A stretch of 19,848 nt of DNA, taken from UMGS1933 sp051891435 (GTDB lineage Bacteria; Bacillota; Clostridia; TANB77; CAG-508). The stretch covers positions 1 to 19,848 of the forward strand of contig JBJFFE010000013.1 of NCBI GenBank assembly GCA_051891435.1, in the 5' to 3' direction. Positions within the stretch are counted from its first letter, which is position 1; each line of letters opens with the position of its first letter. The translations under genes were made by a program, and so were the position numbers. The notes below the pieces were generated by a model, which saw nothing but the letters and a program-made list of their open reading frames with translations, searched no databases and had not been told where the DNA came from. This document shows, one piece after another, positions 1 through 6,284 of this stretch.

Positions 1-77
1 ATATGGAGGAACAAGACAAAGTAAAAATGCGAGAAAGAGAAGAAAATATATTAAATAAATTAGAAATAAGAAGATAA
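1..77 (+). CDS. 3' end of an unidentified gene (partial)
   Basis: An open frame enters from the left edge and stops at TAA 75-77. The visible tail is about 25 codons, very rich in Glu, Lys and Arg, and looks like the end of a charged helix or coiled coil. In-frame ATGs lie at 3 and 27, but no ribosome binding site is visible because the upstream DNA is missing, so this is read as a gene end rather than a small complete gene. The product cannot be recognised from this fragment. Confidence 0.35.
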   Translation, partial: MEEQDKVKMREREENILNKLEIRR

Positions 78-97
78 AAAAATTATGGAAAATTGTG

Positions 98-127
98 TAA
101 AGGTCGCCACCCTCGGCGACCCGTAAT
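98..127. repeat. GC-rich palindromic repeat, copy 1
   Basis: GGTCGCC (102-108) pairs with GGCGACC (115-121) around the loop ACCCTC. It is the only GC-rich stretch between the first two genes. It shares the core CCTCGGCGACCCGTAATA with the copy at 13388-13417, so it is a dispersed element rather than a gene-specific terminator; no T-tract follows it. Confidence 0.65.
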
Positions 128-162
128 ACAAAAATTATTTTAATAAAAGTGAGGTAATAAAA

Positions 163-1296
163 ATGGAAAGAAGAAAAAAAAGGGCAAAAAATAGTAACGG
201 AAAAGTATTAATAATACTATTAATTCTTGTAATAGTTGTAGCAGGAGGAATATTTTTATTTAAATACTTAAATAAAAGTAAAGAAACTGGTAATGGAGTA
301 GAGGAAGTTAAAGAAAAAGAAGAAGTTGTAGTAAAAAAATTACAAATAGTAGATGAAGATTCTAAAACAAGACCTTATGCAGTAATGATAAATAATAATC
401 ATGCAGCATGGCCACAATGTGGGTTACAAGATGCATATTTAGTATATGAAATAATATCTGAAGGTGGAATAACTAGAATGATGGCACTTTTTAAAGACCA
501 AGATACTGCAAAAATAGGATCAATAAGAAGTGCAAGACATTATTTTATAGACTATGCAGAAGAAAATGATGCAATATTTGTACATTGGGGAGGAAGCCCA
601 CAAGCATATGCAAGACTAAATACAGGAATCGATTCATTAGATGGTATAGCCTTAGAAGGCTCAGTATTCTTTAGAGATAAAACATTAAAAAGAGACTATG
701 AACATACAGGATTTACAAGTATGGAAAATGTAAAAGAATATGCAGAAAATAACGGATATACGAGAGACACTAATAAAGACCTACTTTTAAACTATTCTGT
801 AGATGAAATCGATGTATCTACTTTGACTGGAGCTAAAAGCGCTGTGGAAGTAGAAATAAAATATTCAGATTATCACACAACAAGCTATGAATATGATGAA
901 GAAAATAAGGTTTATAAAAGAAGCATGAGTGGAAAAGCAAATGTAGATTTAGTAACAGGTGAACAATATACAGCAAAAAACATAATAGTTTATAGTGTAT
1001 CAAACTACACAATAGACGATGGATCAAATAAAGGAAGACAAGAGTTAAATAATATTGGAAGTGGAAGCGGATATTATATAACAGACGGATATGCTGTACC
1101 AATTACATGGGAAAAAACATCTCATAGTGGACAAACGGTTTATAAATACACAGATGGAACAGAAATAACTGTAAATGATGGAAACACATTTATACAAATA
1201 TATCCAAAAAATGGTGAATTAACAATAACACCAAAGGTAGAAGATGTTACAACAGAAGGGAATACTGTACAAGACGTAGGGGCTAGTCTTGACTAG
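163..1296 (+). CDS. Membrane-anchored DUF3048 (YerB-like) protein
   Basis: A 377-aa protein with a basic N-terminus, one membrane segment at about residues 14-35, a short Glu/Lys-rich linker, and an extracytoplasmic part matching the DUF3048 family. The N-terminal domain shows the family motifs RPYAVMINN (about 69-77), EGGITRMMALF (about 100-110) and IGSIRSARHYF (about 117-127). A second, beta-rich domain (about 245-355) corresponds to DUF3048_C. B. subtilis YerB is a member; the biochemical role of the family is not established to my knowledge. The start is supported by GTGAGG about 9 nt upstream of ATG 163. Oddly, the last six codons (VGASLD) and the stop lie inside a palindromic repeat, so a repeat insertion appears to have redefined the C-terminus. 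Confidence 0.85.
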   Translation: MERRKKRAKNSNGKVLIILLILVIVVAGGIFLFKYLNKSKETGNGVEEVKEKEEVVVKKLQIVDEDSKTRPYAVMINNNHAAWPQCGLQDAYLVYEIISEGGITRMMALFKDQDTAKIGSIRSARHYFIDYAEENDAIFVHWGGSPQAYARLNTGIDSLDGIALEGSVFFRDKTLKRDYEHTGFTSMENVKEYAENNGYTRDTNKDLLLNYSVDEIDVSTLTGAKSAVEVEIKYSDYHTTSYEYDEENKVYKRSMSGKANVDLVTGEQYTAKNIIVYSVSNYTIDDGSNKGRQELNNIGSGSGYYITDGYAVPITWEKTSHSGQTVYKYTDGTEITVNDGNTFIQIYPKNGELTITPKVEDVTTEGNTVQDVGASLD

Positions 1297-1324
1297 CCCG
1301 CGGGTCGGTCTTGACCGACCCCTA
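1276..1324. repeat. Double palindromic GC-rich repeat overlapping the end of the DUF3048 gene
   Basis: Two hairpins in tandem: GGGCTAGTC-TT-GACTAGCCC (1280-1299) and GGGTCGGTC-TT-GACCGACCC (1302-1321). The outer ends GTAGGGG (1276-1282) and CCCCTAC (1318-1324) also pair, so the whole block can fold as one long arm or two short ones. The GTAGGG opening is shared with copies at 12921 and 13388. The first hairpin encodes the last residues and stop codon of the upstream gene. It may also act as a transcription or mRNA-stability signal. Confidence 0.75.
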
Positions 1325-1367
1325 CAATTTATATAAATTATTATAATGCCTATAAAAAAATTTTCAG

Positions 1368-1400
1368 AAATTGCTAAATTCTACAAATTTAGCAATTTTT
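1368..1400 (+). terminator. AT-rich hairpin with T-tract upstream of era
   Basis: AAATTGCTAAATT (1368-1380) and AATTTAGCAATTT (1386-1398) form a perfect 13-bp stem around CTACA, followed by further Ts. It ends about 24 nt before the era start codon. The stem is AT-rich and therefore weak, so it may be a partial terminator or attenuator between the DUF3048 gene and era. Confidence 0.5.
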
Positions 1401-1423
1401 ATGATATATAATATGGAGGAAAC

Positions 1424-2326
1424 ATGGATAAATTCAAATCAGGTTTTATATCAATAATAGGAAGAACAAATTCAGGGAAATCAACCCTATTAAATGCATT
1501 AGTAGGAGAAAAAGTTGCAATAACAACGTCAAAAACACAAACAACAAGAACTGCAATAAAAGCAATAGTAAATAGAAAAAATTCACAAATGATATTCATA
1601 GATACACCAGGGATTCATAAGCCAAAAACAAAATTAGGAAACACAATGATAGAAACAGCATGGGGAACAATATCAAATGTTGACATTATATTGTTTTTAA
1701 TAGATGGAACTCTAGGCAAAATAGGAAAAGGAGACAAAGTAGTACTAGACAAAATAAAAGAAAGTAAGAAAAAAATAATATTAGTAATAAACAAAATAGA
1801 CTTATTAAGAAAAGAAGATATATTAAACCTAATAAATCTATATAAAGATGAATATGATTTTACTGCAATAGTACCAATTTCAGCCGAAAAACAAAAAAAC
1901 ACAGATGAATTGCTAGATGAAATTGAAAAGCACCTTCCAGAAGGACCTGCATATTATGATATAGATGAATACACAGACCAAACAGCAAGACAATTGGCAG
2001 AAGAAATAATAAGAGAAAAAGCTTTGAAACTATTAGACGAAGAAGTGCCACATGGAATTTATGTTGAAACAGAAAAAATGACATTAAGAAAAACTAGTAA
2101 ACAAGAAGAAATATATGATATAGAAGCAACAATATATTGTCTAAGAGACTCACATAAAGGAATTATAATAGGCAAAAAAGGTGAGATGCTTAAAAAAATT
2201 GCAACATATGCAAGACAAGACTTAGAAAAAATGCTTCAAACAAAAATAAATCTAAAAGTGTGGGTAAAAGTAAATAAAAATTGGCAAGATAATAATAGTA
2301 TCGTAAAAAAATTTGAAAATAAATAG
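1424..2326 (+). CDS. era: GTPase Era
   Basis: Era is an essential Ras-like GTPase that binds the 3' end of 16S rRNA and assists 30S subunit maturation. The 300-aa length is normal for the family. All G motifs are visible: G1 GRTNSGKS (13-20, a variant of the usual GRPNVGKS), a TQTTRT switch-I segment (G2), DTPGIH (G3), NKID (G4) and SAEKQKNTDELL (G5). The C-terminal KH RNA-binding domain carries GIIIGKKGEMLKKI. Start ATG 1424 follows TATGGAGGAAAC. It lies upstream of yqzL and recO, the order usual in Firmicutes. Confidence 0.97.
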   Translation: MDKFKSGFISIIGRTNSGKSTLLNALVGEKVAITTSKTQTTRTAIKAIVNRKNSQMIFIDTPGIHKPKTKLGNTMIETAWGTISNVDIILFLIDGTLGKIGKGDKVVLDKIKESKKKIILVINKIDLLRKEDILNLINLYKDEYDFTAIVPISAEKQKNTDELLDEIEKHLPEGPAYYDIDEYTDQTARQLAEEIIREKALKLLDEEVPHGIYVETEKMTLRKTSKQEEIYDIEATIYCLRDSHKGIIIGKKGEMLKKIATYARQDLEKMLQTKINLKVWVKVNKNWQDNNSIVKKFENK

Positions 2327-2377
2327 AATAAAAAAATTATTAATTACAAAAGATAAAAATAGGAAGTTAATATTCAG

Positions 2378-2500
2378 AATCAGCCGTTTTGTATATTTTA
2401 TAAAAAATTAAATTTGACAGCTCGCAGATCGCGGGGGAAGACCCGCGTACGCCTTGGAGAATTTAATTTTTTAGAAAATCATACAAAAGGTAGGCTGATT
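2378..2500. repeat. Long imperfect inverted repeat with internal GC-rich hairpin
   Basis: The left arm (2378-2415) and right arm (2459-2500) are imperfect reverse complements over about 38-42 nt, starting AATCAGCC and ending GGCTGATT. Between them is a GC-rich insert with its own hairpin, CGCGGG-GGAAGA-CCCGCG (2429-2446). As RNA it would form one long rod about 120 nt long. No ORF lies inside. It could be a MITE-like element or a structured leader for yqzL-recO. No clear target-site duplication was seen. Confidence 0.6.
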
Positions 2501-2528
2501 AGTAGCGACTAAAGGAGATGATAAACAT

Positions 2529-2690
2529 ATGATAAAACAAATTGCATGGAATACATTTAAGAAAACAGGCGATATAAACACATTTTTAGAACTAAAACAA
2601 GTATCAGATATAGAACAAAATATAAAGCAAATAAAGGTGGAACCATATGAAAACTGTAAAAACCAAGGGGATAATAATTGCAGAACATAA
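2529..2690 (+). CDS. yqzL: YqzL-like small protein
   Basis: A 53-aa protein with ATG 2529 preceded by AAAGGAGATGA (2511-2521). The N-terminal half carries the pattern AWNTFKKTGDINTFLELKQ, which resembles the small Firmicutes YqzL family (W-x-x-F-x-x-T-G-x-I-x-x-[YF]-L-x-x-K) found immediately upstream of recO. The function of the family is not established to my knowledge. The last 15 codons overlap the start of recO in another frame, and the recO ribosome binding site lies inside this gene, so the two are probably translationally coupled. The C-terminal 15 residues are dictated by the overlap and may not be conserved. Confidence 0.7.
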   Translation: MIKQIAWNTFKKTGDINTFLELKQVSDIEQNIKQIKVEPYENCKNQGDNNCRT

Positions 2691-3369
2691 TGTATCAGAC
2701 TTTGACAAAATGCTTACAATACTAACACCTAATTTAGGTAAAATTGAATGCTTGGCAAAGGGCTCTAGAAAACCGAAGAGCCTTTTGATGGCAGGCACTC
2801 AAATTTTATGTTTCGGAGAATACATATTATATAAAGGTTCGGATAATTACAGTATGAACTCTTGTGAGATAATAGAATTATTTTACAAAATAAGAGTAGA
2901 TTTAGACAAGCTAAAATATGCAGCATATATAACAAAAATTATAAATGATGTAACAACAGAAAATCAAAATAATTACAGAATTTTACAATTATATTTAAAT
3001 ACATTATATGTGATAGCCGAAAGTGATAAAAATTTGGAATTTATAACAAGTATATTTAGAATAAGACTAATGTCAATAATAGGTTTTAGACCACAAATAG
3101 AAGAATGTGTAATGTGTAAAACAAAAGAAGCCCTAGAATACTTTAGTATAAGAGATTCTGGCTTTAAATGTAAAGCATGTGCAAGGCAAGATGGAGGGGC
3201 AATAGAAATAAATGAAACTACCAAAGATGCAATTAAATATATAATTCTTGCAGATGCGAAAAAAATATATTCCTTTACAGTGCCAGAAGAAACACAGAAA
3301 GAATTAGAAATAATATCTAAAATTTATTTAACAGACAAGTTGGAAAAAGAATATAAAATAGATAAATAA
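2647..3369 (+). CDS. recO: DNA repair protein RecO
   Basis: RecO acts in the RecFOR pathway: it binds ssDNA/SSB and helps load RecA at gaps. The 240-aa product has the N-terminal OB-fold start (TKGIIIAEHNVSDFDKM) with the typical LTPNLGKIECLAKGSR segment, a helical middle, and a zinc-binding CxxC...CxxC set at Cys154, Cys157, Cys175 and Cys178. Start ATG 2647 is supported by AAAGGTGG at 2633-2640 inside yqzL. Its position after era and yqzL is the standard Firmicutes context. Confidence 0.95.
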   Translation: MKTVKTKGIIIAEHNVSDFDKMLTILTPNLGKIECLAKGSRKPKSLLMAGTQILCFGEYILYKGSDNYSMNSCEIIELFYKIRVDLDKLKYAAYITKIINDVTTENQNNYRILQLYLNTLYVIAESDKNLEFITSIFRIRLMSIIGFRPQIEECVMCKTKEALEYFSIRDSGFKCKACARQDGGAIEINETTKDAIKYIILADAKKIYSFTVPEETQKELEIISKIYLTDKLEKEYKIDK

Positions 3370-3381
3370 TATAAAAAACAT

Positions 3382-3410
3382 TTGCAAAATTAAATATGTT
3401 AATATATAAT
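3382..3410 (+). promoter_or_regulatory. Sigma-A-type promoter of hpf
   Basis: TTGCAA (3382-3387) and TATAAT (3405-3410) are separated by exactly 17 nt, a near-consensus housekeeping promoter. Transcription would begin near 3417, about 28 nt before the preferred hpf start codon, leaving a short leader containing AAAGGAAG. It implies that hpf can be transcribed independently of recO. Confidence 0.7.
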
Positions 3411-3444
3411 ACATGTATCATAAAAAATGGAAAGGAAGATAAAT

Positions 3445-3972
3445 ATGAATATAACAATATCAGGAAAAGACTTAAAAGCAACAGAAGCAATTAAAGATTA
3501 TGCAGAAAAGAAAATGGAAAGATTAGTAAAATATTTTGGAGAAGATTTCGATGTAAATCTTACAATAAGAAGCGAAAGAACAGAGCAAATAGCTGATGTA
3601 TCAGTAAAAGCTAAAACAGATACATATAGAGCAGTTACAGCTCATAAAGACTTATATGCATCAATAGATAAAGACATAGATATATTAGAAGGACAAATAA
3701 GAAAAACAAAAACAAGAAAAGAAAAAGCAAACAAAGAGGACTCAATAAAAAACTTAAATGTTGATGTAGCAGTGCCAGAAGTAGAAAATGAAATAATAAA
3801 AACAGTATATTACGATATAAAACCAATGACACCAGAAGACGCTGTACTAAAACTACAAGAAAAACCAGCAGACAGATTTATAACATTTGTAAATTCAGAA
3901 ACAAACAAAGTAAATGTACTATTCAAAATGAAAGACAATAAAAACTATGGTTTAGTAGAACCAGAAGCATAA
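3445..3972 (+). CDS. hpf: Ribosome hibernation promoting factor, long form
   Basis: Long HPF binds the 30S subunit and dimerises 70S ribosomes into inactive 100S particles during slow growth. The 175-aa product has an N-terminal S30AE domain (about 1-95, beginning MNITISGKDLKATEAI, with the RSERTEQIADVSVKA strand region) and a C-terminal dimerisation domain (about 120-172, YYDIKPMTPEDAVLKLQ through FVNSETNKVNVLFK). ATG 3445 is chosen because AAAGGAAG (3431-3438) precedes it. An in-frame ATG at 3427 would place this ribosome binding site inside the coding region and adds residues not expected in the family. Transcribed from the promoter at 3382-3410. Confidence 0.95.
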   Translation: MNITISGKDLKATEAIKDYAEKKMERLVKYFGEDFDVNLTIRSERTEQIADVSVKAKTDTYRAVTAHKDLYASIDKDIDILEGQIRKTKTRKEKANKEDSIKNLNVDVAVPEVENEIIKTVYYDIKPMTPEDAVLKLQEKPADRFITFVNSETNKVNVLFKMKDNKNYGLVEPEA

Positions 3973-4028
3973 AATAAGAAGGGCAAGTTCAGAACTTGCC
4001 CTTACTTTATGTAAGAACAAACGCCTAA
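3971..4028. repeat. Dispersed hairpin repeat copy 1, after hpf
   Basis: AAGGGCAAGT (3979-3988) pairs with ACTTGCCCTT (3994-4003) around TCAGA. The hairpin and its right flank (ACTTTATGTAA, then AACAA and CCTAAA) recur almost unchanged at 5856-5911. It can serve as the hpf terminator, though only a weak T-rich stretch follows. The near-identity of two copies over about 55 nt indicates a mobile or duplicated element. Confidence 0.75.
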
Positions 4029-4123
4029 AATTGATATTACATATAATTTTTAAAGTGGCTAAAACTGTATCAAAAACATTAAAAAACACATACTATTGAT
4101 ACAAAAATAATAACTAAATTAAA

Positions 4124-4166
4124 ATGTGAAACAAAATTGATAAAAAAATCAAAAAAAGTTTCACAT
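4124..4166. promoter_or_regulatory. Nested inverted repeat in the ATPase upstream region
   Basis: ATGTGAAAC (4124-4132) is the reverse complement of GTTTCACAT (4158-4166). Inside them TTGAT (4137-4141) pairs with ATCAA (4148-4152), giving a two-part hairpin. It lies in the 433-nt gene-free stretch between hpf and the ATPase gene. It may be a terminator-like structure or a protein-binding site; the sequence alone does not decide. Confidence 0.4.
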
Positions 4167-4196
4167 AAATTATAAAAAATGATATTCATAGGAAAA

Positions 4197-4239
4197 ATAT
4201 GCATGGACACACAATTATTCGTGGTAAAAACATGCATAT
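4197..4239. promoter_or_regulatory. Inverted repeat ATATGCATG / CATGCATAT
   Basis: Two 9-nt arms (4197-4205 and 4231-4239) are perfect reverse complements separated by 25 nt. Each arm contains the palindromic core ATGCAT. It is the second of several symmetric sites in the leader of the ATPase gene and could be a binding site for a dimeric regulator. Confidence 0.35.
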
Positions 4240-4285
4240 AGTTATTCCGGTAAAACGAAATAACAATAACAATCAAAAGAAAAAA

Positions 4286-4299
4286 TACGATACATCGTA
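4286..4299. promoter_or_regulatory. Operator-like palindrome, distal copy
   Basis: TACGATACATCGTA is a perfect TACGAT-AC-ATCGTA dyad. The identical 14-mer recurs at 4325-4338, starting 39 nt further on, directly next to a promoter. Two identical dyads at this spacing suggest cooperative binding of a dimeric repressor or activator. No regulator gene is visible next to it. Confidence 0.6.
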
Positions 4300-4320
4300 A
4301 ATTATATAAAAAACATTTAT

Positions 4321-4342
4321 TTTTTACGATACATCGTAAAAA
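4321..4342. promoter_or_regulatory. Operator-like palindrome, promoter-proximal copy
   Basis: The core TACGATACATCGTA (4325-4338) is extended here to 10-nt perfect arms, TTTTTACGAT and ATCGTAAAAA, around AC. It ends 2 nt before the -35 box of the promoter at 4345, so a bound protein would be placed to block or contact RNA polymerase. Confidence 0.65.
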
Positions 4343-4344
4343 AA

Positions 4345-4373
4345 TTGACATAATCATAAAGAAATAGTATAAT
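4345..4373 (+). promoter_or_regulatory. Consensus sigma-A promoter of the ATPase gene
   Basis: TTGACA (4345-4350) and TATAAT (4368-4373), both perfect consensus hexamers, are separated by 17 nt. Transcription would start near 4380, followed by AAGGAGG (4391-4397) and ATG 4406. A promoter this strong next to two operator-like dyads suggests that the gene is normally repressed. Confidence 0.85.
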
Positions 4374-4405
4374 TAATATAGATATTAAGTAAGGAGGATA
4401 TCTTT

Positions 4406-5602
4406 ATGATAAAAAGAGAAGAATACTTAAAGAAGATTAGAGGATTTTATGATCAAGATTTGATAAAGGTAATTACAGGAATAAGAAGATCTGGAAAGTC
4501 AACATTATTAAAACAAATAATAGATGAATTAAAAGAGAGCGGAGTAAATAAAGAAAAAATAATATATATAAATTTTGAAGATATAGATATGTCATTTATT
4601 AAAAACGATATGGATTTAAATAAATATATAAAACAAAAAATAAAATGTGATGAAAAATACTATTTATTCTTTGACGAAATTCAAAATGTAATTGATTGGG
4701 AAAAAGCAGTAAATTCATTCAAGGCTACTAAAAATGTTTCTATATTTATAACTGGTTCAAATAGTAATTTTTTATCAGGAGAATTAGCAACTTTATTAGC
4801 AGGTAGATATGTATCATTTAAAATACAACCATTTTCTTTTAGAGAAGTTTGTGAGTTAAGAGGACTAAAAGATAAATCAGAAATAGAAAAAGCATTTGAA
4901 GATTATATAAAATGGGGTGGTATGCCACAAAGATTCTACTTTAAAGAGGAACAAGAGATTAAAAATTATTTAATGGATTTATATGATTCAATAGTTGTAA
5001 AAGATATTATAACTAGATATAAAGTAAAAGATGTAGAACTACTAAATAAAATTTTAGAATATTTAATGTCCACTCCAGCACAGCAATTCTCTATAACTAA
5101 TATTGTTAATTATTTAAAAAGTGAAAATAGAAATTGTTCTAATGAAACATTGTATAATTACTTGTCTTATATAACAAATTCTTTTATAATGAATAAAGCA
5201 AAAAGGTATGATATAAAAGGAAAGAGAGTATTAAGTACAAACGATAAATATTATTTAACAGATTTAGGGCTTGGACAGGTAAAAAGTTCAATTAAAACTA
5301 AAGGAAAAGGAAGTGTACTTGAAAATATAGTATATAATGAATTAATAAATAGAGGATATGAGGTTTTAGTTGGAAAATCTGATTCTTCAGAGATAGATTT
5401 TATTGCTTCATATTTTGATGAAAAAATATATGTTCAAGTAGCTTATATTCTAGCAGATGATGATGTTATTGAAAGAGAATTTGGAGCTTTTAAAGAAATA
5501 CAAGATAACTATCCTAAATATGTTTTAACAATGGATAAACTTGATTTTTCACAAAATGGGATAATTCATAAAAATGTAATAGATTGGTTATTAGAAAAAT
5601 AG
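4406..5602 (+). CDS. AAA-family ATPase with DUF4143 and nuclease-like C-terminus
   Basis: A 398-aa cytoplasmic protein of the AAA_14/DUF4143 type, a widespread family of uncertain function. Walker A is GIRRSGKST (25-33), Walker B LFFDE (87-91), followed by the family motif ITGSNSNFLSGE and the AGRYVSFKIQPFSFRE segment. A helical winged-helix-like DUF4143 middle covers about 195-300. The C-terminal about 100 residues resemble a PD-(D/E)xK fold: E306, E329-I-D331 and YVQV (342-345), in which the usual lysine of ExK is not seen, so catalysis is doubtful. Start is set by AAGGAGG 9 nt upstream. The gene is alone, with its own strong promoter and operator-like sites, between two copies of a dispersed hairpin repeat, which fits an accessory or transferred gene. 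No partner toxin or antitoxin gene is adjacent. Confidence 0.88.
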   Translation: MIKREEYLKKIRGFYDQDLIKVITGIRRSGKSTLLKQIIDELKESGVNKEKIIYINFEDIDMSFIKNDMDLNKYIKQKIKCDEKYYLFFDEIQNVIDWEKAVNSFKATKNVSIFITGSNSNFLSGELATLLAGRYVSFKIQPFSFREVCELRGLKDKSEIEKAFEDYIKWGGMPQRFYFKEEQEIKNYLMDLYDSIVVKDIITRYKVKDVELLNKILEYLMSTPAQQFSITNIVNYLKSENRNCSNETLYNYLSYITNSFIMNKAKRYDIKGKRVLSTNDKYYLTDLGLGQVKSSIKTKGKGSVLENIVYNELINRGYEVLVGKSDSSEIDFIASYFDEKIYVQVAYILADDDVIEREFGAFKEIQDNYPKYVLTMDKLDFSQNGIIHKNVIDWLLEK

Positions 5603-5632
5603 AAGAATATAAAATTGTAAAGAATATCAAAA

Positions 5633-5682
5633 TTGTCAATGGGGACGGAGATTTTTGACAACATAAAAGCAACAAAAAATTT
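5633..5682. repeat. Short repeat with inverted ends, left of assembly gap
   Basis: The unit begins TTGTCAATGGGGACGG and its core ends in TTGACAA (5655-5661), so TTGTCAA and TTGACAA form 7-nt inverted termini around a GGGGACGG centre; it continues with CATAAAAGCAACAAAAAATTT. The 49 nt 5634-5682 recur identically at 5783-5831 beyond the N run. GGGGACGG-centred repeats of this sort are common dispersed elements in low-GC bacteria. Confidence 0.75.
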
Positions 5683-5782
5683 NNNNNNNNNNNNNNNNNN
5701 NNNNNNNNNNNNNNNNNNNNNNNNNNNNNNNNNNNNNNNNNNNNNNNNNNNNNNNNNNNNNNNNNNNNNNNNNNNNNNNNNN
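5683..5782. other. Assembly gap (100 N)
   Basis: Exactly 100 undetermined bases, the conventional size for a scaffold gap of unknown length. Both gap edges carry the same 49-nt repeat, so the break was caused by that repeat. The real content could be nothing (a collapsed overlap), a tandem array of the repeat, or a larger insertion. Confidence 0.98.
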
Positions 5783-5832
5783 TGTCAATGGGGACGGAGA
5801 TTTTTGACAACATAAAAGCAACAAAAAATTTT
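5783..5832. repeat. Short repeat with inverted ends, right of assembly gap
   Basis: Identical to 5634-5682, in the same orientation, starting directly after the last N. It continues into the unique sequence TTCATTTTCATAATG and then into copy 2 of the hairpin repeat. Confidence 0.75.
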
Positions 5833-5855
5833 CATTTTCATAATGTAATAGAATA

Positions 5856-5911
5856 AAATAATAAGGGCAAGTTCAGAACTTGCCCTTACTTTATGTAAAA
5901 ACAAGTCCTAA
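5856..5911. repeat. Dispersed hairpin repeat copy 2
   Basis: AAGGGCAAGT (5863-5872) and ACTTGCCCTT (5878-5887) form the same stem as at 3979-4003, with nearly the same flanks on both sides. A second small hairpin follows directly, CTAAATTT (5908-5915) with AAATTTAG (5922-5929). Lying between the gap and the minus-strand SASP gene, it may act as a shared terminator region. Confidence 0.7.
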
Positions 5912-5954
5912 ATTTACCCCCAAATTTAGATAAACAAAATTATTTATTCATCAT

Positions 5955-5980
5955 AAAAATAGTTAAAATAAAACTATTTT
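5955..5980 (-). terminator. Terminator of the SASP gene, overlapping its stop codon
   Basis: On the minus strand AAAATAGTT (5980-5972) pairs with AACTATTTT (5964-5956) around TTATTTT, and is followed by a T. The 5' arm contains the TAG stop codon of the SASP gene, so the terminator begins within the last codons. Confidence 0.6.
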
Positions 5981-6180
5981 CCTATCATGCTGTTTTCAGC
6001 TTGTTGGATTAATTTCTTAACCATGTTACCACCTATTTTACCAGCATCTCTTGAAGATATATCACCATTATATCCATTTTTTAAGTTAACACCAACTTCA
6101 CTAGCTACTTCATATTTGAATTTTTCTAATGAATCTTTAGCTTCTGGTACTAATGTTTTGTTAGAATTTGTATTTGCCAT
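5974..6180 (-). CDS. Alpha/beta-type small acid-soluble spore protein (SASP)
   Basis: SASPs coat DNA in the dormant spore core, protect it from UV and heat damage, and are degraded by the GPR protease at germination. The 68-aa product has the family pattern: EVASEVGV (with the Glu-x-Ala-Ser-Glu GPR-type cleavage region), then NGDISSRDAGKIGGNMVKKLIQQAE. The start is the ATG at 6180-6178 (MANTNSNKT), preceded on the minus strand by AGGAGGTGAAAATA; the GTG nine nt further upstream lies within the ribosome binding site and is rejected. Such genes are normally sigma-G dependent. A possible sigma-G-like -10 (TATTCTA) lies upstream on the minus strand, but the match is weak. The gene is transcribed away from the Tad-like operon. 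Confidence 0.95.
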   Translation of the reverse strand: MANTNSNKTLVPEAKDSLEKFKYEVASEVGVNLKNGYNGDISSRDAGKIGGNMVKKLIQQAENSMIGK

Positions 6181-6284
6181 TATTTTCACCTCCTAGGATA
6201 GATAAATTAGAATAAAAAAGCATAATAAAGCTTTTCAATATTAGAATGTTCAAAACAGAAAAAAATAAACTAGAAATTTATGTA

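Noticed and set aside
2414..2440. Promoter at TTGACA 2414
   Set aside because: No TATAAT-like hexamer at the correct distance; the downstream sequence is GC-rich.
3427..3444. Upstream ATG as the hpf start
   Set aside because: It would put AAAGGAAG inside the coding region; ATG 3445 with MNITISGKD fits the family start.
4406..5602. Toxin-antitoxin or defence module around the AAA/DUF4143 gene
   Set aside because: No adjacent partner gene is visible, though the assembly gap 80 nt downstream could hide one; evidence is insufficient.
5633..5824. Open frames reading through the N run on both strands
   Set aside because: They consist mostly of undetermined residues bounded by the repeat and exist only because Ns carry no stop codons.
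5987..6196. Plus-strand 69-aa frame opposite the SASP gene
   Set aside because: It is antisense to a clear SASP with its own ribosome binding site, and has no site of its own.
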